The translations under genes and the position numbers were made by a program. Below the pieces are notes generated by a model. That model searched no databases. It was not told the DNA's origin and was given only the letters and a program-made list of their open reading frames with translations. From assembly GCF_964237555.1 (NCBI RefSeq), contig NC_091439.1, positions 60,635,230 to 60,699,229 of the forward strand: 64,000 nt of DNA, in the 5' to 3' direction. This DNA comes from Oryctolagus cuniculus (Eukaryota; Chordata; Mammalia; Lagomorpha; Leporidae). How positions within the stretch are numbered: the first letter of the stretch is position 1; each line of letters begins with the position of its first letter. Shown here piece after piece: positions 1 through 11,205 of this stretch.

Positions 1-369
1 ATTCTCAATTTTATGTGCCTAAGAAATTAAAGTTAGAAGAGAATACTGTAGCATATTGGATTGATGTCAAAATGCAAAGAATCGCACTTTTAATGAAGAC
101 TTTGATGTATTAGGAGGTAAAATGTCAATTAACATCAGTGAAAATGTCATATGACAACTTATCTGGAACAGGTTATATTTTATGGACCTAATGAGTGTAC
201 ACACAAGCCTACCGAAGAGAACACCATCATATCAGATGGAAGCTTCTTTTCAACTAGTAAGACATTATTGGGACAGGGCTAAAGTAACTTAAAAGGGTCT
301 TATAATGGAAGACTATTGATGCAGGATTCTGTAGTACTCTAACACATTCATCTTTGTCCTGGTTAATAT
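1..369. other. Unique sequence, no gene seen
   Basis: AT-rich sequence. No open frame, RNA gene or repeat family could be recognised here. Confidence 0.5.
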
Positions 370-590
370 GTACTGAGTGCTTACTCCACATCAGGCAATA
401 TTTAGCATTTTATGTCCATTATTTTTAGTTAATCATTACAGCAACCTGATGAAATAGGTATTAGTATTTTACTAATACTGTAGATGAGAACACTGAAGCT
501 CAGGGGGAATAAATAACTTGCCCAAAGTCATAGTGAAATTCAAATGTTGATTTGCGTCTCTGCTGCCCATGATCTTCACTGGAACGTTTG
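370..590 (-). mobile_element. MIR SINE remnant
   Basis: The plus strand reads the complement of a MIR: a 'gagtgcttact' start, 'aaataggtattagtatttt', 'gatgagaacactgaagctcag' and 'acttgcccaaagtcat'. These follow the order of the family core. Divergence is high, as expected of a pan-mammalian repeat. No TSD is visible. 591-818 holds nothing I recognise apart from T-rich runs. Confidence 0.75.
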
Positions 591-818
591 GTCTTCTCAC
601 TTGGAATGCCTGTTAAAATCCTTCTAGTTCTTCCTGGGCTAGTGTCTTCCCTGTCTCCCTGTACCTCTTCCTTTATTTTTCCTCTTTTTTTTTTTTTAAT
701 TTTGTCTTTATTGAATTAGTAGGGTTCTTCAACATGCTTATGAATAAAAGTGATGACAGAGTACATGCATATATCTTTCCTAGTCCCGGGAGGAAAACTT
801 TTTTTTAATAATGGATTA

Positions 819-1155
819 TTTTTTTTGACAGGTAGAGTTAGACAGTGAGAGAGAGAGACAGAAAGACAGAGAGACAGAGGGAAAGGTCTTTTTTTTGCCG
901 TTGGTTCACCCCCCAAATGGCAGCTATGGCTGGCACGCTGCATCCAAAGCCAGGAGCCAGGTGCTTCTTCCTGGTCTCCCATGCGGTGCAGGACCCAAGC
1001 ACTTGGGCCATCCTCCACTGCCTTCCCGGGCCACAGCAGAGAGCTGGACTGGTAGAGGAGCAACCGGGACAGAATCTGGCACCCCAACCCAGACTAGAAC
1101 CCAGGTGCCGACACCACAGGCAAAGGATTAGCCTAGTGAGCCTCAGCGCTGGCCG
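819..1155 (-). mobile_element. C-type SINE, complete
   Basis: tRNA-derived lagomorph SINE read on the minus strand. From right to left it has the head, GGTTCTAGTC-like box B, the GGCCCAAGTGCTTGGG core, the CT-rich block (GA-rich on plus) and a short T run at 819-826. It belongs to the younger type whose tail follows 'ctgcctgtc'. It abuts a second SINE in the same orientation. It encodes no protein; open frames across it are chance. Confidence 0.9.
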
Positions 1156-1522
1156 AAGGATTTATTTTTAATTAAGTATTTATTTACTTACTTAAGAGAT
1201 AGAGTTACAGAGAGGGAGAGGACGAGGAAGGGGGAGGGGGAGGAGGAGGAAGAGGAGAGGGAGAAAGGTCTTCCATCCACTAGTTCACTTCCCAGTGGCC
1301 ACAACAGCAGGAGCATAACAGATCTGAAACCAGCAGACAGGAGCTTCTTCCAGATCTCCCACACAGGTGCAGGGGCCCAAGGACTCGGGCCATCTTTTAC
1401 TGTTTCCCAGACCATAGCAGAGAGCTTGATTGGAAGAGAAGCAGCCAGGATACAGACCGGTACCTACATGGGATGTCAGCGCTGCAAGTTCAGGCTTAAC
1501 TTACTACGCTGCAGTGCCAACC
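1156..1522 (-). mobile_element. C-type SINE, older copy
   Basis: Second SINE in the same orientation, immediately adjacent to the first. It has the AAATAAATA-type tail (complement at 1160-1190), an expanded GA-rich block at 1200-1265, the GGGCCCAAGGACTCGGGCC core and a degenerate head ending near 1522. It is more diverged than its neighbour, so the pair probably arose by insertion of the younger SINE at the A-tail of the older one. Confidence 0.85.
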
Positions 1523-4235
1523 CCAGGAGGAAAAGTTGTAATACTATAGCAACAAGTATAATTGTGGTAGATGCTATTTTGTGGAAAACTTTTTCTTTTT
1601 TAGGTAAGGAAGTTTTTTCTTCTAATTTTAGTTTTCTAAAGTATTTTAGTGATGGATCTTACTTATTTCTTTTTTTTAATATTTACTTATTTAATTTTTT
1701 TTAACTTTTATTAAATGAATATAAATTTCCAAAGTATAGCTTATGGATTACAATGGCTTCCCCCCCATAATGTCCCTCCCACCCACAACCCTCCCCTTTC
1801 CCACTCCCTCTCCCCTTCCATTCACATCAAGATTCATTTTCAATTCTCTTTATATACAGAAGATCAGTTTAGCATACATTAAGTAAAGATTTCAACAGTT
1901 TGCTCCCACACAGAAACATAAAGTGAAAAATACTGTTTGAGTACTAGTTATAGCATTAAATCACAATGTACAGCATACTAAGGACAGAGATCCTACATGA
2001 GGAGTAAGTGCACAGTGACTCCTGTTGTTGACTTAACAAATTGACACTCTTGTTTATGGCCTCAGTAATCACCCTAGGCTCTTGTCATGAGTTGCCAAGG
2101 CTATGGAAGCCCCCTGAGTTCACCGAGTCTGATCATATTTAGACAAGACCATGGTCAAATTGGAAGCTCTCTCCTCCCTTCAGAGAAAGGTACCTCCTTC
2201 TTTGATGACCCATTCTTTCCACTGGCATCTCACTCACGGAGATCTTTCATTTAGTGTGTTTTTTTTTTTTTTTTTTCCCCCAGAGTGTCTTAGCTTTCCA
2301 TGCCTGAAATACTCTCATGGGCTTTTCAGCCAGATCCACATGCCTTAAGGGCTGATTCTGAGGCTAGAGTGCTGTTTAGGACATCTGCCATTCTATGGGT
2401 CTGCTGTGTATCTCACTTCCCATGTTGGATCGTTTTGGACAGGCAGAGTTAGACAGTGAGAGAGATAGACAGAGAGAAAGGTCTTCCTTCTGTTAGTTCA
2501 CCCCCAAAACGGCCGATGGTTGACACACTGCACCGATCTGAAGCCAGGAGCCAGGTGCTTCCTCCTGGTCTCCCATGTGGGTGCAGGGCCCAAGTACTTT
2601 GGCCATCCTCCACTCCCTTCCCAGGCCACAGCAGACAGCTGGACTGGAAGAGGAACAACTGGGACAGAACTGGCGCCCCAACCGGGACTAGAACCCTGGG
2701 TGCTGGTGCCACAGGCAGAGGATTAGCGTAGTGAGGTGCGGTGCTGGTGGATCTTACTTATTTCAAAGGCTTTTTTCTGTATCTAATTGAGATAATCATA
2801 TAATTTTTCCTTTTTATTTTGTTAATGTGAATTACTTTAATTTTTAGAACATTAAGACAACCTTTCTTTTTAGAACAAATACAATTTTGCTGTTATGTAC
2901 TATTCTGTTTATCTATATTTGAGTTTTATTTATTCATACATTTTCAAATCTTTCATCTTTTTTGAGAAATATTAGCTCATAAGTTTCCTTAGGAAGAACT
3001 AGACAAATTTTTGTTTCAATAATATGTTGACTTTAAAAAACAATCATGGAACTTTTACATTTTTTTACTTTCTGATTTTTCAGAACTAATTTATATGGAT
3101 GGTTGTTTTCCTTAAGCTACTAGGAAGAACTCATGCTGAAATTGTCTGACTATGATCTAACTTTGATGTTATTGTAGGTTTTAGTTGTGGTTTCAATCTG
3201 TTACATAGATAAGGAGCTATTCAGATTTTTTACTTTGTTGTTTTGAAAAATAGATTTTAATTGAATTTTCTTAATATGTATTGACACAAAGCTATATTAT
3301 CTTTTCTAATAAAATCTATAAAAGAAATTTGTTCCTGACATTAGTAATTATTATCTTCTTTTAAATACATGAAATTATACACATATTTTAGATTATATAT
3401 GAATTATGTATAAGATTATATAAAATATGTAACTTCACATATTTATTGTCATGTGTAATTAATATTGTTTTTTAATAACCTGTTAATGTGGTGGATTTTA
3501 CTGATCGCTTTTGGAATGTTTAACCAGCTTTGTATACCTTGAATAAATTACATTTAGTTGTGGTATACAATTCTATTTATAGGTTGTTGGATTAGCTAAT
3601 ATTTTGTTGAATACTTTAGCTTATGAGAGACCTTATCTTGTATATTCATTTCTTGTAATCTCTTTACTTGGCTTTGAAATTAGAGTGATGTACACCTCAT
3701 AGAATAATTTATGGAATTTTCATGATCCTTCTGTTTTTATCAAAAATATTGTGATGTATTGTATCATTTCTTCCTTAAGTGTTTAGTAGAAGTCCTGGAA
3801 ATGATCTGAGACAGCTATGTGTTTTCTTAAAGGTTACTATTTATTCATTTTCTTCAGTAGATATAAAATTACCATATTTTTTTGTTTCTCTGGATGTGGG
3901 TTGTGTTTTTCAAGGAAATTGGTAGGTGTGGAATTGTTCATAATCTGAAATCTACATACAGGAAGAACAAAGAAGGAAAAAGTTAAATTAAAATAAAAGT
4001 TCATATTGTTCCTTTTCCCAAAAAACATCTTTTAATGTACATTGTAGTGCATATCTACTGGAAATGAATTTTCTGTTTTTGTTTGCCTGAGGATTATTTT
4101 TCTGGATACTAGGTTGATTATTTTGTTCTTTCAATTCTTTAAACTGATTATCCTCTTCTTGATTGCTTATTTTATCTAAAGATTTTGCAATAGGTTTAAT
4201 TTTTTTCCTTTATAGGAAAGAACATTACCCCCTAT
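1523..4235 (-). mobile_element. Ancient L1 ORF2 remnant, interrupted
   Basis: Strongly diverged L1 ORF2 on the minus strand. Recognisable blocks are the complement of the 'fingers' region (2766-2850) and of the 'HPDQVGFIPGMQ'-encoding neighbourhood (about 3480-3640), then further reverse-transcriptase sequence to about 4200. No frame stays open. It is interrupted at 1670-2747 by the chimeric insertion: sequence at 1653-1669 is directly continued at 2765. Boundaries are approximate. Confidence 0.6.
1670..2747 (-). mobile_element. SINE-L1 chimeric retrotransposon
   Basis: A single insertion bracketed by a perfect 17-bp TSD, tggatcttacttatttc, at 1653-1669 and 2748-2764. On the minus strand it reads 5'-C SINE (2747 to about 2437), then directly a 5'-truncated L1 3' UTR (about 2436 to 1693), then an A-rich tail. 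The SINE ends at 'ctctgcctgtc' without its own tail or TSD, and the L1 part starts at 'aacgatccaacatgg'. Both modules share orientation. This is the layout expected when reverse transcriptase begins on L1 RNA and switches template to a SINE RNA. The L1 part has an A tract (T run at about 2257-2276). Confidence 0.8.
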
Positions 4236-5158
4236 CCTCTGCCCTGTAAGTTTCTTTTAAGATTTTCTATTCTTAACAATCTATATATTTCCCAGAAACA
4301 TTCTTACTAAAACAGCAAGATATCTTGGAAATTTTTCCTCACATACCTTATGTCTCATTCCCTTACAATATAAGGCCAGCCTCTTTTCCATGTTTCTTCT
4401 CCCTCTGGATCCTGCTTCTTGTACCAAGGAAGAAATCAGTGCTGAGTTGCATCTGCTTAACATCAACACTGTCATTATGAATACACAGGTTGCGTGTCCA
4501 AATGCAAAAAGAATATTCATTTGTATTTTATCTACTTGTAACAGAATTCTGATTAAAACCACTACTCTTAGATAACAAGCACAATGCTGCTTCAATTACA
4601 CTAACACAGAAGAATTCCCATTTATTGTATACATAGATATTGTTTACTGGATAATCAAAAAAGCATGTGAAAGAACTTACACAATAGAAATGATACTACA
4701 TATACTACCATTGATGACTCTATGTCCTTACAAACTGATCAGTTTTTAAAGTGCCATTGAAATTCAACAAGAGCCAAACAGCCACATGTATAATGTGAAA
4801 TTTTCATTTGTCTTAAAATTTCCCATGGTTAATGTCACCTTTATAGCTGTCACATTTGTTCTTATATACCCCCAGATAGGAAAACTGAATGAAGTTATGC
4901 TTCATGCTACAGTGCTTTGCTCTGATCTGGGATAATATAAGTGCTCTTTTCCCAGGGATTCTTACATTTCCTAGATCTTTTTTTCTCTATTAAAATGGTG
5001 TTTTACTTCCTGTAGAAGTCAGTAATATATTCTTTCCTGTTTAATCAATTTACCTGATTAACTTGGAGCACTTGTTGCACATCTCATTCAATAGTTATGT
5101 CAGTGAAGTCCACGATTGGGTTACCCTGACTCTGCTTCTTTACATTTCGTTTAAGGAA
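4236..5158. other. Unique sequence, no gene seen
   Basis: About 0.9 kb of AT-rich sequence. Short open frames on both strands (4281-4595 and 4390-4575) overlap one another and show no recognisable domain. They are treated as chance. Confidence 0.5.
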
Positions 5159-6722
5159 TACAACTTTATGCATTTAATAAATACAGATTTGGGGAAATGA
5201 TGATTCTTCCCCCCCACATCGTCCCACCCATACTCCCACATTTCTTCCTCCTCCCTCTTCGTTTCCCATTCTTATTTTTTACAGAGGTCAATTTCAGTTA
5301 ATTTTTATACTCGTGAGATTAACCCTGAACTAAGTGAAGAGTTCACTGACTAATATGAAAAAAATATTGTTCCTCAACAGTCAAGGCAAGCACCATTCAA
5401 AATCATCACATCTCAGAGTGTCAGTTTCATTCCTACAGATTGAATTTTGGTACTCTGTTAGTTACCATAGATCACAGAGACCATATGGTATTTGTCTTTT
5501 TGTGACTGGTTTATTTCACTAAGTATAATGGTTTCTAGTTGCATCCATTTTCTTGCAAATGACATGATTTCATTTTTACAGCTGTGTAATATTCCATAGT
5601 GTGTTCTAGTGTTCAGCTGATAGACATCTGGGTTGATTCTGTATCTTAGCTTTTGTAAATTGAGCTGAGATGAACATGGAGGTATAGATCATTCTTTCAT
5701 ATGCTGATTTCATTTACCTTGGATAGTTTCCTAGGAGTGAGATGGCTGGGTCTCCCAACATCCTCACCAGCATTTTTTTATTTGTTTATTTCTGTATGAG
5801 AGCCATTCTAACAGGGGTGAGGTGAAACCTCACTGTGGTTTTGATTTGCATTTCCCTGATGACTAGTGATCCTAAGCTTTTTTTCATGTGTCTATGAGTT
5901 ATTTGAATTTCTTCTTGAAAAAATATCTGTTCAGGTCCTTTGCACATTTCTTCACTAGGGTTTTTGTGTGTGTGTGTGTGTGGTTTAGTTTCTTGAGCTC
6001 TTTATAGATCCTGGAAGTTAATCCTTTGTTAGTTGCATAGTTTGCAAATATTTTCTCCAATTCTATTGGTTGCATCTTCACTTTGCTGAGTGTTTCTTTT
6101 GCAGTGCAAAAGATTCTCAGTTGTTAATTTTGACTTTGATTGCTTACACTTCAGGGTCTTTTCCAAGAAGTCTTTCCCTATGCCAATGTCTTGTAGGGTT
6201 TCCCCAATTTTTGCTAGTAATTTGATGGTATCACATCATAGATATAGGCCTCTGATCCATTTTGAGTGGATCTTTGTGTAAGGTGTAAGGTAGGGATCTT
6301 GTTTCATACTTCCACATGTAGAGATCCAGGGTTCCAAGCACAGTTTGTTGAACAGACTGTCTTGGCTTCAAGGGTTGATTTTTGCTCCTTTTTCAAAGAT
6401 AAATTGGTTGTAGATTTGTGGATTAATTTCTGGAGTTTCTATTCTGACCATTGGTCTACACATCTATTTTTGTGCCATTACCAGGCTGTTTTGATTAAAA
6501 TTGCCCTGTAGTATGTCTTGAAATCTGCTATTATGATGCCTCCAGCTTTGTTTTTATTGCTTAAAATTTTTAGCTATTCAGGGTCTCTTGTGTTTCCATA
6601 TGAATTTTAGTATCATTTTTTTCTAGAGATGCACAGAATGTCTTTTTTTTTTTTAATGAGATCAGATTGAATGTATAAATTGCTTTCAGTAGTATGGACA
6701 TGTTGAAGATGTCGATTCTTCC

Positions 6723-7065
6723 GAGGCTGGCACTGTGGTGCAACGGGCTAAAGCCCTGGCCTTAAGTGCTGACATCCCATGGGGGTGCTGGTTTTAGTCC
6801 TGACTGCTCTTCTTCTGATCCAGCTCTCTGCTATGGCCTGAGAAAGCAGTAGAAGATGGCACAAGTCCTTGGGCCCCTGCACCCATGCAGGAGACCCATA
6901 AAAAGCTCCTGGCTCCTGGCTCCTGGCCTCGGATTAGCACAGCTCCAGCCGTTGGGACCAACTGGGGAGTGAACCATCAGATGGAAGATCTCTCTCTCTG
7001 CCTCTCCTCTCTCTGTGTAACTCTGACTTTCAAATAAATAAATAAATAAATCTTTTTTAAAAAAA
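6723..7065 (+). mobile_element. C-type SINE with clear TSD
   Basis: Complete SINE from 'gaggctggcactgtggtgc' to the AAATAAATAAATAAATC tail. It is flanked by an 18-bp TSD with one mismatch, gaagatgtcgattcttcc at 6705-6722 and gaagatgttgattcttcc at 7066-7083. It is inserted into the L1 ORF2 sequence. The tRNA-like head and GGCCCCTGCACCCATG block are intact. Confidence 0.92.
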
Positions 7066-8061
7066 GAAGATGTTGATTCTTCCAATCCATAAAAATGGAT
7101 GATTTTTCCACTTTTTTATGTCTTCTTCTATTTCTTTCTTTAATGTTTTGTAATTTCCATCATGGAGATCTTTTACATCCTTGGTTAAATTTATTCCAAA
7201 TTATTTAGATTTTTTGTAGCTATTGTGAGTGAAATTGATCTTAGAAGTTCTTTCTCAGCTATGGCATATGTTTATCCAATGATTATTGATTTTTGTATGT
7301 TAATTTTATAGTCTGCTATTTACCTAATTCTTTCATGAGTTCCAATAGACTTTTAGTGGACTCTTTTAGGCTCCTTACAAATAGAATCATGTCATCAACA
7401 AATAGGGATAGTTTGACTTCTTCCGTCCCTGTTTGTATCCCTTTGATTTCTTTTTCTTGAGTGATGGCTCTGGCTAAAACTTCCAGGACTACATTAAATA
7501 GCAATTGTGAGTGGGGCATCCTTTTCTGGTTTCAGATCTTAATGGGAATGACTCCAATTATTTCCCATTCATTAGGATACTGGCTGTGGGTTTGTTATAA
7601 ATTGCTTCGATTATGCTGAAGAATGTTCCTTCTAAACCCAATTAGTTAAGGTTTTCATCATAAATGGTTGTTGAATTTTGTCAAATGCTTTCTCTGCTTC
7701 TATTGAGATAATCATGTTTTTTGGTCTTCAGTTTGTTAATGTGGTATATCTCATTTATTGATTTTCGGATACTGAACATTCCCTGCATACCAAGGATAAA
7801 TCCCACTTGGTCTGGGTGAATGATATTTCTAATGTGTTGTTGGATTTGATTGGTTAGCATTTTGTTGAGGATTTTTGCATATATGTTCATCAGGGATGTT
7901 GGTCTATAGTTATCTTTCTGTGTTATCTTTTTCTGGTTTAAGAATTAAGGGGATGCAAGCTTTGTAGGAGTTTGGGATGATTCACTCCCTTTCAGTTATT
8001 TTGAATAGCTTGAGAAGAATTGGGATTGGTTCTTCTTTAAATGCCTGGTAGAATTCAGCAG

Positions 8062-8258
8062 TGAGGATGCAGAAGCCAGGGACTTCTTCCGGGTCTCCCA
8101 CACAGGTGTAGGGGCCCATTGACTTGGGCCATCTTCTGTAAGGCCATAGCAGAGAGCTGGATGGGAAAGTGGAGCAGTTGGAACTTGAACCAGCACCAAT
8201 ATGGGATGCTGGTGCTGCAGGTGGCAGCTTTACCTGCTATGCCACAGTGCCAGCTCAC
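8062..8258 (-). mobile_element. C-type SINE fragment
   Basis: Minus-strand SINE head and core (ACTTGGGCCATCTTCTG, GAGAGCTGGAT, then the complement of the box B region near 8190). The 3' CT-rich half is missing at the left, where it joins L1 sequence at 'cagcagtgagg'. The right edge runs into a T-rich stretch and then back into L1. Confidence 0.75.
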
Positions 8259-9608
8259 CCTTTTTTTTAAGATTTATTTAGGAATAGACTTCTTTGTAGT
8301 AATTCCTAATAATTATTTTTATTTCTGTGGTATTTATTGTTATATTTCCTTTTTCATCTCTGATTTTGTTGATTTGGTCTTCTCTTTTTTTTTTTTCTTG
8401 AACAGTTGGGCCAATTGTGTGTATTTTGTTTATTTTTTCAAAAAATATAGGTCTTCTTTCATTGATATTTTGTATTTTTTGTTTCAATTTTGTTTATTTC
8501 TTTCTTAATTTTAATTCATTCCTCCTAATTTGGGGTTTGGTTTGTTGTTGTTTCTCTAGACCCCTGAGATACATTGACAATTCATTTATTTGGTGACTTT
8601 CCAGTTTCTTGACATAGGCACTAATTGCTATAAACTTTCCTCTTAACACTGCTTTTGCTGTATCCCATAAGTTTTCATATGAGTTTCTGTCATCTTCATT
8701 TGTTTTCAGAAATTTTTTATTTCTCTTTTGATTTCTTTTAGGACTCTGTGTTCAATTAGGAGCCTAGTTTTCAATCTCCATATATTTGCTTATTTTCTTG
8801 AGATCCTTGAGTTGTTGGTTTTGCGCTTCAATCCATTATTATAGAGAAGTTGCACAGTATGATTTTGATTTTTTTGAATTTTCTGAGACTTGCTTTATGG
8901 CCTAGTGTATGGTATTTCCTAGAGAAAGTTTCATGCAGTGCTGAGAAAATCTATGTTCTTCCACTGTGGGGTGAATAGTGTGTAGATATCAGTTAGGTCC
9001 ATAGTGTCAATTAGCTTTGCTGTTTCTGTGTTGATTTTCTGTCTGGTTGATCTGTCCATTTATGAAAGTATGGTGTTGAAGTCCACCAATAATATTGCAT
9101 TGGAGTCTATGTCTCCCTTTAGATCCATTAACAGTTCTTTTTTCGATAGCCAGGCACCCTGTATTTGGGTGCATATACTTTTATTTTAGTCACATCCTGC
9201 TATTGTATTAGTATTGTATCAATATATTAATCATTACATAATGTTAAAATCTATTTTGTCTGATATTAGGATGGCTACATCTGCCTTTTTGTTTTCCCGT
9301 TATCATAGAATATCTTTTTACATCCTTTCACTTTCAGTCTGCATGTATCTTTGTTGGTGAGATGTATTTTTTGTAGGCAGCAAATAGATGGATTTTGTCT
9401 TTTAATTCATTCAGCCAGTCTATATCTTAACTGGAGAGTTGAGGCTATTTATATTCAAGGTGACTATTAATAAGTAAGGACTTGGCCCTGCTATTTTTCC
9501 ATAAATATTCCTATTGTTTACTTTGGACTTCTGTAATTTTACTGGGGGATTTTCTGTCTTAACATTCTTTCATGATGATTGCTTTCTTTCTGTGTTTCTG
9601 TGTGCCTT

Positions 9609-9645
9609 CAAAAAAATAAATAAATCTTTTTTAAAAAAAGTGAAT
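9609..9645 (+). mobile_element. SINE 3' tail remnant
   Basis: Only 'tcaaaaaaataaataaatcttttttaaaaaaag'-like tail sequence is present, at the 5' edge of the old L1. This is typical of a severely 5'-truncated SINE. 9646-10030 after it is AT-rich unique sequence without recognisable features. Confidence 0.45.
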
Positions 9646-10042
9646 GTGGTAAGATGAGGAGGAAAAATTTAAAATAAATACCTGGGTAGCATATTTACGT
9701 TAGTTAAATCAAATATCCTCCAGGGAGGAAGAAAGGGAAATATATTCTTAGAAATGTATCTATGCACTTAGATATGTTCTGTTTATATTAAAAATGAATA
9801 CATAAATTTTTTTAAATCCTCAGAAATATTTCACTTTATTATATTTGAAAGTAAAGAGGATAAAATTTTGACAAGTACATTTTATAATGCAGTTTTATAC
9901 TTCAGTGGAAAGATAGAAATATGCCCATGTAACTTTACAGAACATTTTAATTCTGTGGACCTGAGATTCAAAGACAGCCAGAAAATACCCTCTTTTAGAA
10001 AATATAAAAGGCCAATTATAATATGTAAGAAACAATATATAT

Positions 10043-10365
10043 AATTTATTTATTTATTTGAATGTCAGAGTTACACAGCGAGAGAAGGCAAGACAGAGAA
10101 AGAGAAAAAGATCTTCCATCCGCTATTTCACTCCCCGACTGGCCACAATGCGCAGAGTTGTGTCAATCCAAAGCCAGGAGCTGGGAGCTTCTTCCAGGTC
10201 TCCACACAGGTTCAGGGGCCCAAGGACTTGGGCCATCTTCTGCTGCTTTCCCTGGCCAACAGAGAGATGGATCGAAAGTGGAGCAGCTGGAACTAGAACC
10301 GGTGCCCATGTGGGATGCTGGCGCTGCAGGCGGCAGCTTTACCCAATATACCCCAGTGCTGACTC
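10043..10365 (-). mobile_element. C-type SINE
   Basis: Complete minus-strand SINE with an (ATTT)n tail at 10045-10058, the GA-rich block, the CAAGGACTTGGGCC core and the head at about 10340-10365. The flanks carry an imperfect TSD, aacaatatata near 10031 and aacaatgtata near 10367. Confidence 0.88.
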
Positions 10366-10599
10366 CAACAATGTATATTTTTTTAAAATCAATATATATA
10401 TTCTGAAACTAACATTTTACAATATCTCTTAGGATCCAAGATAAATGAATTCTGAATGTCTTTAAATCATTGAGCACCCACTATATGTTATGCATGTTGT
10501 CTAGAGACATGAAAGTGCACCATACTGCATGGTGTCTGCTTTTAAGAGGGCATGAGACATTGGACAAGATTGAAATGTAAGGACAAAGTTGTCAATAAA

Positions 10600-10784
10600 G
10601 GAAGCAACATTTTCTGAGTACCTATACCTAGTATGTATAAAGGATTGTTCTAAAGTCCTTTCTTTGATTTTATTATCCTTTTGAAAATTCACATGTTGAG
10701 GTCTAGCTTTATTCCCATTAGGTTGAAAGATATTCAGTAATTTGCTTAAGGCAAGCTAGTAAAAAAGAGAGCTAATATCTAGAA

Positions 10785-10785
<1 letters not shown>
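10600..10785 (-). mobile_element. MIR SINE remnant
   Basis: The order 'ttctgagtacct', 'ttattatcc', 'attcagtaatttgcttaaggcaagctagtaa' is the complement of a MIR. Weak MIR-like sequence at 10440-10520 (gagcacccactatatg) may be another fragment. Confidence 0.55.
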
Positions 10786-10788
<3 letters not shown>

Positions 10789-10821
<33 letters not shown>

Positions 10822-10940
10822 CCCAAACACCAATACAGTGAGTTGTTGGTTGTGGCATAGTCTATGAGGACAGCAAAGTAAGTCTGTACAGAGGAATACA
10901 TGGGGTCCAAGGTTAGGCCGTCATCCAATCTGCACCTCTT
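10789..10940 (-). other. 27-base T tract adjoining unidentified sequence; possible short retrocopy
   Basis: A T run of 27 bases (10789-10815) is followed by about 120 bp that matches none of the L1, SINE or LTR families seen elsewhere in the window. Read on the minus strand, this is a non-repeat sequence ending in poly(A), the layout of a 5'-truncated processed retrocopy. I cannot name a parent transcript. No TSD of the left flank (ctagaaatcc) is found to the right, so the call is tentative. Confidence 0.3.
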
Positions 10941-10979
10941 TTCTGTACTGCTCCACCCTGGTGTGACAGTTCTGCAGTA

Positions 10980-11205
10980 AGACCGAGTAGTTAAGAGCTT
11001 TTAAAATCGGGCTGATTTGGGTTATAGTCTTGGCAAATGTGATAGATGTGTGACTAGCACATGTTATTTGGTCCAACAGAGCCTCTCCTTTCCTATCCAC
11101 AAAACAAGAATAATAACACACACTTTGTAGAGCTATTGTAAGGATGATGCAGTGAAATGTTCTGTGTTATGTGCTTAGTATGATTTCTGGTGTAAATACC
11201 CTCTT
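10980..11205 (+). mobile_element. MIR SINE remnant
   Basis: Follows the MIR sense order: 'gtagttaagagc', 'gctgatttgggtta', 'tgtgtgacta', 'tttcctatccacaaaa', 'ataataacacac', 'gagctattgtaaggatgatgcag', 'atgtgcttagta'. It is diverged but collinear. Confidence 0.7.

Larger units (their letters stand above)
5930..9480 (-). pseudogene. L1 ORF2 pseudogene (endonuclease-reverse transcriptase), decayed
   Basis: ORF2 encodes the L1 endonuclease and reverse transcriptase. Recognisable translated pieces are 8278-8487 (linker, with NKIRDEKGN), 7681-7890 (start of RT, with IIHPDQVGFI) and 7316-7519 (RT active-site strand, reading FVDDMILF). The catalytic motif is therefore FVDD rather than FADD; the two aspartates remain. 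Stops and frameshifts separate the pieces, and SINEs interrupt at 6723-7065 and 8062-8258. It cannot make a functional protein. At the place where the two younger copies share a one-base deletion (about 7950), this copy keeps the longer, in-frame version. Confidence 0.85.
5159..9608 (-). mobile_element. Older L1 with 3' UTR and most of ORF2
   Basis: Near-continuous L1 on the minus strand. The 3' UTR end is at 5159-5280 (complement of the TTAAATAAA-type tail and G-rich block). The ORF2 C-terminal region follows from about 5430, the reverse transcriptase lies at 7300-7990, the endonuclease at about 8700-9480, and the ORF2 start and inter-ORF region at 9440-9608. Two SINEs interrupt it. Divergence is far above that of the copies at 18514 and 28363, and it lacks their duplicated 3' module. 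A short (GT)n lies at 5965-5982. Confidence 0.85.

Noticed and set aside
10058..10432. Overlapping frames of 114-124 residues
   Set aside because: Both are translations of a minus-strand SINE.
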